Shown: positions 58,850 to 64,000 of the stretch, one piece after another | Position numbering within the stretch: the first letter of the stretch is position 1 | Layout of the letters: each line of letters starts with the position of its first letter | Program-made: the position numbers and the translations under genes | From: Luminiphilus sp. | Lineage (GTDB): Bacteria > Pseudomonadota > Gammaproteobacteria > Pseudomonadales > Halieaceae | NCBI GenBank assembly: GCA_028117185.1 | Contig: JAOHHD010000002.1 | Coordinates: forward strand, 1-64,000 | Reading direction: 5' to 3' | DNA: 64,000 nucleotides | Notes under the pieces: model-generated | What the model was told of the DNA's origin: nothing | The model's input: the letters and a program-made list of their open reading frames with translations, nothing else | Database searches by the model: none

Positions 58850-60016
58850 ATGTTTGAACTAGTAGATAGTGCACCTCAAAGTGCCGTTATCAAAGTGATT
58901 GGTGTGGGCGGCGGCGGCGGTAACGCGGTTCGTCACATGATCGATCACAATGTTGACGGTGTGGACTTCATTTGTGCCAATACAGACGCGCAGGCGCTCT
59001 CTGATATTAGCTCCAAAACGGTGCTTCAGTTGGGCGCGAGTATCACAAAGGGACTCGGTGCGGGCGCAAACCCAGAAGTGGGTCGAGCTGCGGCACTCGA
59101 AGATCGAGATCGAATCGCCGATGCGCTACATGGCACTGATATGGTGTTTGTGACTGCCGGTATGGGTGGTGGCACCGGCACAGGCGCCGCACCGATCGTT
59201 GCTGAAGTAGCGCGTGAGCTGGGTATTCTTACCGTGGCAGTCGTAACGCGACCCTTCAGTTTCGAGGGTAAAAAGCGCGTGAACACCGCTGAGGATGGGC
59301 TCAAAGAGATCGCACAACATTGCGATTCTCTGATTACGATCCCTAACGAAAAGCTACTTGAGGTACTGGGTAAAAACACCTCGCTGCTGGATGCTTTTAA
59401 AGAAGCAAACGACGTGCTGCTCGGTGCGGTGCAGGGCATTGCTGATCTTATTATTCGGCCCGGCTTGGTTAACGTTGACTTCGCAGACGTCCGGACGGTG
59501 ATGTCAGAAATGGGTGCGGCGATGATGGGTACAGGCACTGCCAGTGGTGAGGATCGTGCTCGAGAAGCCGCCGAGCGCGCCATCAATAGTCCGTTACTGG
59601 ACGATATCGATTTGAGTGGTGCGCGGGGCATTCTTGTGAATATCACTGCTGGGTTAGATCTCTCACTGGGTGAGTTCTCTGAGGTCGGCGCGACAATCGA
59701 GGATATCGCTTCTGAGGACGCTACCGTAGTGGTCGGAACGGTTATCGACCCAGAGATGACGGATACCTTAAAAGTGACCGTAGTGGCGACGGGCCTGCGT
59801 GGTGCCGAGGCGCGCCCCGCACTGACGGCGGTGGATACCAGCGCCGCTAAGCGTCCATCTCGCGTGGGTGCGGACTACGACGACTATGATCTACCTCCCG
59901 GCAAGCGTCAGCGCGTCGGCGCAATGAGTGACGGTCAGACTGCATTGAAAATGGATGAGGGTCTGGATGAGCAGTTATTCGATGTGCCCGCGTTTCTGCG
60001 TCGTCAGGCGGATTGA
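58850..60016 (+). CDS. ftsZ: Cell-division tubulin homologue FtsZ
   Basis: A 388-residue GTPase forming the Z ring. It has the tubulin signature GMGGGTGTG (104-112), the N-terminal VGGGGGNAVRHM loop and the T7 loop NVDFADVRTVM. A variable acidic linker is followed by the conserved C-terminal peptide DVPAFLRRQAD that binds FtsA and ZipA. Last gene of the dcw cluster; a hairpin follows before lpxC. Confidence 0.98.
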   Translation: MFELVDSAPQSAVIKVIGVGGGGGNAVRHMIDHNVDGVDFICANTDAQALSDISSKTVLQLGASITKGLGAGANPEVGRAAALEDRDRIADALHGTDMVFVTAGMGGGTGTGAAPIVAEVARELGILTVAVVTRPFSFEGKKRVNTAEDGLKEIAQHCDSLITIPNEKLLEVLGKNTSLLDAFKEANDVLLGAVQGIADLIIRPGLVNVDFADVRTVMSEMGAAMMGTGTASGEDRAREAAERAINSPLLDDIDLSGARGILVNITAGLDLSLGEFSEVGATIEDIASEDATVVVGTVIDPEMTDTLKVTVVATGLRGAEARPALTAVDTSAAKRPSRVGADYDDYDLPPGKRQRVGAMSDGQTALKMDEGLDEQLFDVPAFLRRQAD

Positions 60017-60037
60017 CTGGAGGTAATCGTCTGTAAA

Positions 60038-60064
60038 GCCCTGATGAATGTGAATAATCAGGGC
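60038..60064 (+). promoter_or_regulatory. Perfect 8-bp hairpin between ftsZ and lpxC
   Basis: GCCCTGAT (60038-60045) and ATCAGGGC (60057-60064) flank an 11-nt loop, 21 bp after the ftsZ stop. No T run follows, so full intrinsic termination is unlikely. It may stabilise the ftsZ mRNA 3' end or partly separate lpxC expression from dcw. Confidence 0.5.
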
Positions 60065-60128
60065 GTGAGGGCTGGATTGCATTAACGTGCCCTAGTAAGG
60101 TTTTCCTCTCTAGATCAGGGGAATCGCC

Positions 60129-61046
60129 ATGCGTTGGCAAAGAACCTTACAAGAGTCGATAAAGTCGACGGGCGTGGGCCTGCATTCTGGTGACAAGGTG
60201 TCGATGACACTGAGTCCGGCACCGGTCGATACAGGTGTTGTGTTTCGCCGCACTGATTTAACCCCAGCCCGGGAAATCCCCGCCCGGGCCGATTGGGTTG
60301 ATCAAACGGATCTGTCGACGAGCCTTGGTACCGATGATGCCCGGGTCACGACCGTAGAGCACCTGCTCTCTGCGCTGTGTGGCCTGGGTATCGACAATGT
60401 TTATATCGATCTAGATGCCCCCGAAGTCCCTATTATGGATGGCTCAGCGGGCCCCTTTGTTTACTTACTGCAGACAGCGGGCATCTGTGAGCAGTCAGCC
60501 GCAAAGCGATTTATTCGTGTGACTGAGAGCATTACCGTGAGCGACGGTGAGAAAACCGTGTCGTTGCATCCTTACGAGGGTTTTAAACTCAGTTTTGCCA
60601 TTGATTTTGATCATCCTGTTTTCCGTGAGCAGACCGGGCGGGTTACTGTCGATATGAACACCGAGGCGTTCGTGCGAGAAATCAGTCGTGCGAGGACCTT
60701 CGGGTTCGTGCACGAATTCGAATACATGCGATCTCGGGGCTTGGCCCGGGGTGGGAGCGTTGACAATGCGATCGTGATCGACGATTTCCATATCCTCAAC
60801 GAAGGCGGTTTGCGATATGAAGATGAATTTGTAAAGCATAAGATATTGGATGCCATGGGGGATTTATATCTCGCCGGTCATCAGTTAATCGCAGAGTACG
60901 ATGGCTTTAAATCTGGTCATGCGATGAATAATCAACTGGTTCGTGCATTGTTGGCGCAACAAGAGAGTTGGGAGTGGGCCATCTTTGAGAACGCGAGCCA
61001 ATCGCCCCTAGATTGGCCACTACCACACAATTTACAGCTGGTTTAA
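60129..61046 (+). CDS. lpxC: UDP-3-O-acyl-N-acetylglucosamine deacetylase LpxC
   Basis: LpxC catalyses the committed zinc-dependent step of lipid A synthesis. The 305-residue protein begins [20 protein letters not shown]. The [17 protein letters not shown] motif contains a zinc histidine, and the second zinc-ligand region is [16 protein letters not shown]. The catalytic [13 protein letters not shown] region is at the C-terminal end. Its position after ftsZ is conserved in gammaproteobacteria. AGGGGAA serves as ribosome-binding site. Confidence 0.97.
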   Translation: MRWQRTLQESIKSTGVGLHSGDKVSMTLSPAPVDTGVVFRRTDLTPAREIPARADWVDQTDLSTSLGTDDARVTTVEHLLSALCGLGIDNVYIDLDAPEVPIMDGSAGPFVYLLQTAGICEQSAAKRFIRVTESITVSDGEKTVSLHPYEGFKLSFAIDFDHPVFREQTGRVTVDMNTEAFVREISRARTFGFVHEFEYMRSRGLARGGSVDNAIVIDDFHILNEGGLRYEDEFVKHKILDAMGDLYLAGHQLIAEYDGFKSGHAMNNQLVRALLAQQESWEWAIFENASQSPLDWPLPHNLQLV

Positions 61047-61137
61047 GTGCAATTTAGACGCTTTGGGATGCCGTTCAATGGTTTCACTTGAACCTTGAAA
61101 ATGGCATAGTTTCGACCCCGTATTGCGATAAACGATC

Positions 61138-62067
61138 TTGAAGTTAATTTTCCTCAACCGCCATGCCGCATCGCGTACCCTAGAATTGGGTAGGTGGTCA
61201 TGGTTGCTGCTGTCTGCCTGTGTCATCGGCGTCCCTCTGGGACTGGTCGCGGCGACTTATCAGCTCGGATTCGATGGCGGTGTGCGATCAGAACAGGCGT
61301 CTCGTATCTCAATGCGCGAGCAGCAAGCCACTCAGCGAGCAGAAGCACTGGCGCAACTGAGTGTTGAGGCACAATCGCGGCTGACCGCCATGACCCGTCG
61401 TCTCGCGACGTTACAGACACAGATGACGCGCCTTGACGCCCTTGGCCACCATCTCACCGAACTGGCGGGGCTCGAGTTGGGCGAGTTCGATTTCTCCGGG
61501 CCACCGGCATTGGGTGGGCCCTCGGTGCCATTGCAGGCCGACAGCGAACCCACTGTCTTCGAGATCAACACGCAGTACGATGCACTGGAGAATTTTTTTG
61601 CCGGCAGGGAAGTGCAGTTTGAGGTGCTGGCCGGTTTGTTGTCCTCCGAGCAACTGCGAACGGAATCCACTCCCGCTGGCAGACCAATACGATCGGGGTG
61701 GCAATCCTCATCATTTGGGAATCGTATTGATCCGATATCGGGTAAGCGCGCTTGGCACACGGGCGCTGACTTTGCCGGCCGCGAAGGGTCCGACATTCTT
61801 GCTGTTGCCAGTGGCGTCGTCAGTTGGAGTGGCGTGAAAGCTGGTTATGGCACGATGATCGAGGTCGCTCATGGCGATGGTTTGAGTACCCGCTATGCAC
61901 ACAACCAAGAAAATCTGGTCGAATTAGGTGACCTTGTCCGCCGCGGTGATGTCATTGCCTTAATGGGTAGTTCTGGCCGGTCGACCGGACCCCATGTCCA
62001 CTTTGAGGTCTTCAAGCACGGAAGAGCGGTAGATCCGGCGTCTTATGTCCGAAGGACTCACCGCTAA
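61138..62067 (+). CDS. M23-family (LytM-domain) peptidase, membrane-anchored
   Basis: A 309-residue protein with an N-terminal membrane helix (SWLLLSACVIGVPLGLVAA), a coiled coil (about 60-110) and a C-terminal LytM/M23 domain. Metal-binding residues are in WHTGADFAG (HxxxD) and PHVHFEVF (HxH), so the domain is probably active as a peptidoglycan endopeptidase. The start is TTG, giving KLIFLNRHAASRT, as in the homologue between lpxC and secA of Pseudomonas. No close characterised orthologue can be named. Confidence 0.88.
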   Translation: MKLIFLNRHAASRTLELGRWSWLLLSACVIGVPLGLVAATYQLGFDGGVRSEQASRISMREQQATQRAEALAQLSVEAQSRLTAMTRRLATLQTQMTRLDALGHHLTELAGLELGEFDFSGPPALGGPSVPLQADSEPTVFEINTQYDALENFFAGREVQFEVLAGLLSSEQLRTESTPAGRPIRSGWQSSSFGNRIDPISGKRAWHTGADFAGREGSDILAVASGVVSWSGVKAGYGTMIEVAHGDGLSTRYAHNQENLVELGDLVRRGDVIALMGSSGRSTGPHVHFEVFKHGRAVDPASYVRRTHR

Positions 62068-62137
62068 GTCAGCCGTTCTCAGGCTTTGACGAGCCGCTTC
62101 TTCGTGTTTTTCCTTTTGACCGACCAGTGAGACTGCC

Positions 62138-64000
62138 ATGCTGATCTCTACCATTAAAAAAATATTCGGTACCCGCAATGACCGGGAGCTGAAGCGTTTG
62201 AGTAAAGTTGTCGCCCGCATAAATAGCCTCGAGGAGGCGATGCAGGCGCTCGATGATGACAGCTTGCGAGCAAAAACCGCTGAATTTCGCACCCGGCTTG
62301 GCGCGGGTGAAACGCTCGATCAACTGTTACCTGAGGTGTTCGCAGTGGTGCGCGAGGCGGGTGTGCGTGCATTAAATATGCGGCATTTCGACGTGCAGTT
62401 AATCGGCGGCATGACACTCCATGCGGGGAAAATCGCCGAAATGCGCACGGGAGAGGGTAAAACACTCGTTGCCACGCTGCCGGCGTATCTCAATGCGCTG
62501 CCTAATCACAGTGTGCATTTGGTCACCGTAAACGACTACCTCGCTCAGCGAGATGCTAGTTGGATGAGCCCACTCTATGAGTTTTTGGGTTTAACGGTGG
62601 GGGTAGTGCGTTCGGGTCAAACACCGGAAGAAAAGCGTGCGGCTTATGCTTGTGATGTGGTGTATGGCACCAATAACGAATTTGGCTTCGATTATCTGCG
62701 GGACAACATGGCCTTTAGTCGGTCTGACAAAAATCAGGGTGCGCTCGCGTTTGCCATTGTCGATGAGGTGGATTCGATTTTGATCGATGAGGCGCGCACG
62801 CCGCTGATTATTTCGGGCGCGGTGGAGGATAGCTCAGCACTCTACAAAGCGATTAATCAGTTGATTCCCAAACTGACACCCGAATTAGAAGAACAAGAGG
62901 GTGATTTCACGGTCGATGAGAAACAACGCAGTATCGAGTTGACCGAGGCAGGACACGAAAAAGTCGAAGCGATGTTGATTGAGACTGGGCTTCTAGAGGG
63001 AGATGACTCGCTTTACGCGCCGACTAACCTGGGGCTTTTACATCACGTTCACTCTGGCTTGCGTGCACACGTTCTGTTTCAGCGCGATGTGGAATACATT
63101 GTGCAAGAGGGACAGGTGGTTCTCATCGATGAGCACACGGGCCGAACCATGGCAGGTCGACGGTTATCGGAGGGATTACACCAAGCGATTGAAGCAAAGG
63201 AGGGGGTGAAGATTCAAAGTGAGAGCCAAACTCTCGCGTCCACCACTTTCCAGAATTTTTTTCGACTCTACGACAAACTGTCGGGGATGACGGGTACTGC
63301 CGATACAGAGGCTTTTGAGTTCCAACAGATTTATGGCCTCGATTGTGTGGTGATTCCAACCAATGTCCCGATGCTTCGAGATGATCTAAACGATTTGGTC
63401 TATCTGACCCGCGACGAAAAATTCGAAGCGATCATAGAGGATGTGCAGTCGTGTATTGACTCGGGAGCACCGGTACTGGTGGGTACTGCATCGGTGGAAA
63501 CATCCGAGGAATTATCGGAGGCGTTTAAGCACAAAGACATTGCGCACAAAGTGCTGAATGCTAAGTACCACGAGCAGGAGGCTGAAATTATCGCTCAGGC
63601 GGGTCGCCCCGGAATCGTGACGATTGCGACCAATATGGCCGGTCGTGGTACCGATATCGTACTGGGCGGTAACTTGGAAGCGGAGCTTGCTGCCAAGGGA
63701 GATGATCTTGACGACACTGTGCGTGCAGCGCTGACCGCGGAGTGGCAAGCGCGCCATGACGCAGTCATTGCTGCAGGTGGATTGCATATCCTGGGTACCG
63801 AACGACACGAATCTCGTCGGATTGATAATCAGTTAAGAGGGCGGTCTGGTCGTCAGGGCGATCCGGGCGTGTCGCGCTTCTATCTTTCTTTAGAAGATAG
63901 CCTGATGAGAATCTTTGCGTCGGATCGCGTGAAAAGCTTCATGCAGGCGATGGGAATGGAGCGCGGGGAGGCGATTGAGCACCGAATGGTGAGTAATGCC
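62138..64000 (+). CDS. secA: Protein translocase ATPase SecA (5' part)
   Basis: The first 621 codons of SecA, open to the window end; the full protein is about 900 residues. It begins [20 protein letters not shown]. The Walker A is [13 protein letters not shown], and the DEAD-like Walker B is [21 protein letters not shown]. The second motor domain shows [31 protein letters not shown] and [16 protein letters not shown]. The preprotein cross-linking domain lies between. SecA drives Sec-dependent export. No secM-like arrest gene precedes it; the M23 gene is there instead. Confidence 0.97.
   Translation, partial: MLISTIKKIFGTRNDRELKRLSKVVARINSLEEAMQALDDDSLRAKTAEFRTRLGAGETLDQLLPEVFAVVREAGVRALNMRHFDVQLIGGMTLHAGKIAEMRTGEGKTLVATLPAYLNALPNHSVHLVTVNDYLAQRDASWMSPLYEFLGLTVGVVRSGQTPEEKRAAYACDVVYGTNNEFGFDYLRDNMAFSRSDKNQGALAFAIVDEVDSILIDEARTPLIISGAVEDSSALYKAINQLIPKLTPELEEQEGDFTVDEKQRSIELTEAGHEKVEAMLIETGLLEGDDSLYAPTNLGLLHHVHSGLRAHVLFQRDVEYIVQEGQVVLIDEHTGRTMAGRRLSEGLHQAIEAKEGVKIQSESQTLASTTFQNFFRLYDKLSGMTGTADTEAFEFQQIYGLDCVVIPTNVPMLRDDLNDLVYLTRDEKFEAIIEDVQSCIDSGAPVLVGTASVETSEELSEAFKHKDIAHKVLNAKYHEQEAEIIAQAGRPGIVTIATNMAGRGTDIVLGGNLEAELAAKGDDLDDTVRAALTAEWQARHDAVIAAGGLHILGTERHESRRIDNQLRGRSGRQGDPGVSRFYLSLEDSLMRIFASDRVKSFMQAMGMERGEAIEHRMVSNA

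Noticed and set aside
59026..59646. 206-codon minus-strand open frame inside ftsZ
   Set aside because: Antisense to conserved FtsZ codons, Ser/Ala/Pro-rich, no start context.

Overview
The window is a dense, almost entirely housekeeping stretch of a gammaproteobacterial chromosome. There are no tRNA genes, IS elements, prophage, CRISPR arrays or accessory islands. Gene order follows the Pseudomonas aeruginosa chromosome closely: gatCAB/mreBCD, maf, yhdP, yjgA, the rpoN-lpt-kds block, mlaC-ibaG-murA-hisGD-degS, zapE, rplM-rpsI, petABC, sspAB, the lpoA block, rsmI-rnpB, the dcw cluster, lpxC and secA. Several genes found in that order elsewhere are missing here: rng, tldD, pmbA, mlaFED, mlaB and hisC. 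Streamlined spacing, many 1-4 nt start/stop overlaps and moderate GC suggest a marine gammaproteobacterium (Cellvibrionales/Halieaceae-like). The taxon is an inference.

Layout. 1-5.4 kb: 3' part of prmC, moeB, a MATE pump, an RhlB-type helicase, cysZ, and an Smr-domain gene. 5.4-8.6 kb: gatCAB (minus strand). 8.8-15.6 kb: mreBCD-maf-yhdP. 15.6-25.3 kb (minus): darP, mgtE, then caxA-kdsD-kdsC-lptC-lptA-lptB-rpoN-hpf-ptsN-rapZ-ptsO. 25.5-29.7 kb: mlaC-ibaG-murA-hisG-hisD. 29.7-33.5 kb: degS, a Nif3/YbgI protein, zapG, zapE. 33.6-38.5 kb: rplM-rpsI, petA and a fused petB-petC reading frame, sspA-sspB. 38.5-42.8 kb: dolP, diaA, yraN, lpoA (minus) and divergent rsmI. 42.8-43.2 kb: RNase P RNA. 43.4-60 kb: complete dcw cluster from mraZ to ftsZ with its promoter and MraZ operator. 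60-64 kb: lpxC, an M23 peptidase and the 5' two thirds of secA.

The genes form one theme: envelope growth and division. MreBCD drives elongation. The mur genes, mraY and ddl make the lipid-linked precursor. FtsI, FtsW and LpoA serve septal or lateral synthesis. LpxC, KdsC, KdsD and the Lpt proteins make and export LPS, and MlaC and DolP maintain the outer membrane. RpoN, PtsN, PtsO and RapZ supply nitrogen-PTS and amino-sugar regulation.

The most notable irregularities are four places where a homopolymer tract carries one base more than family-typical proteins would predict: G8 between prmC and moeB, C9 in rapZ, A6 near the 3' end of lptB and G6 between petB and petC. Two look like gene fusions and two like frameshifts. 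They may be sequence errors, genuine mutations or slippage sites, and must be checked against reads. Other points of interest are a near-consensus sigma-54 promoter beside rpoN that would start an RNA at the foot of a 10-bp hairpin, a probable AUC start codon in mreC, and a textbook MraZ operator.
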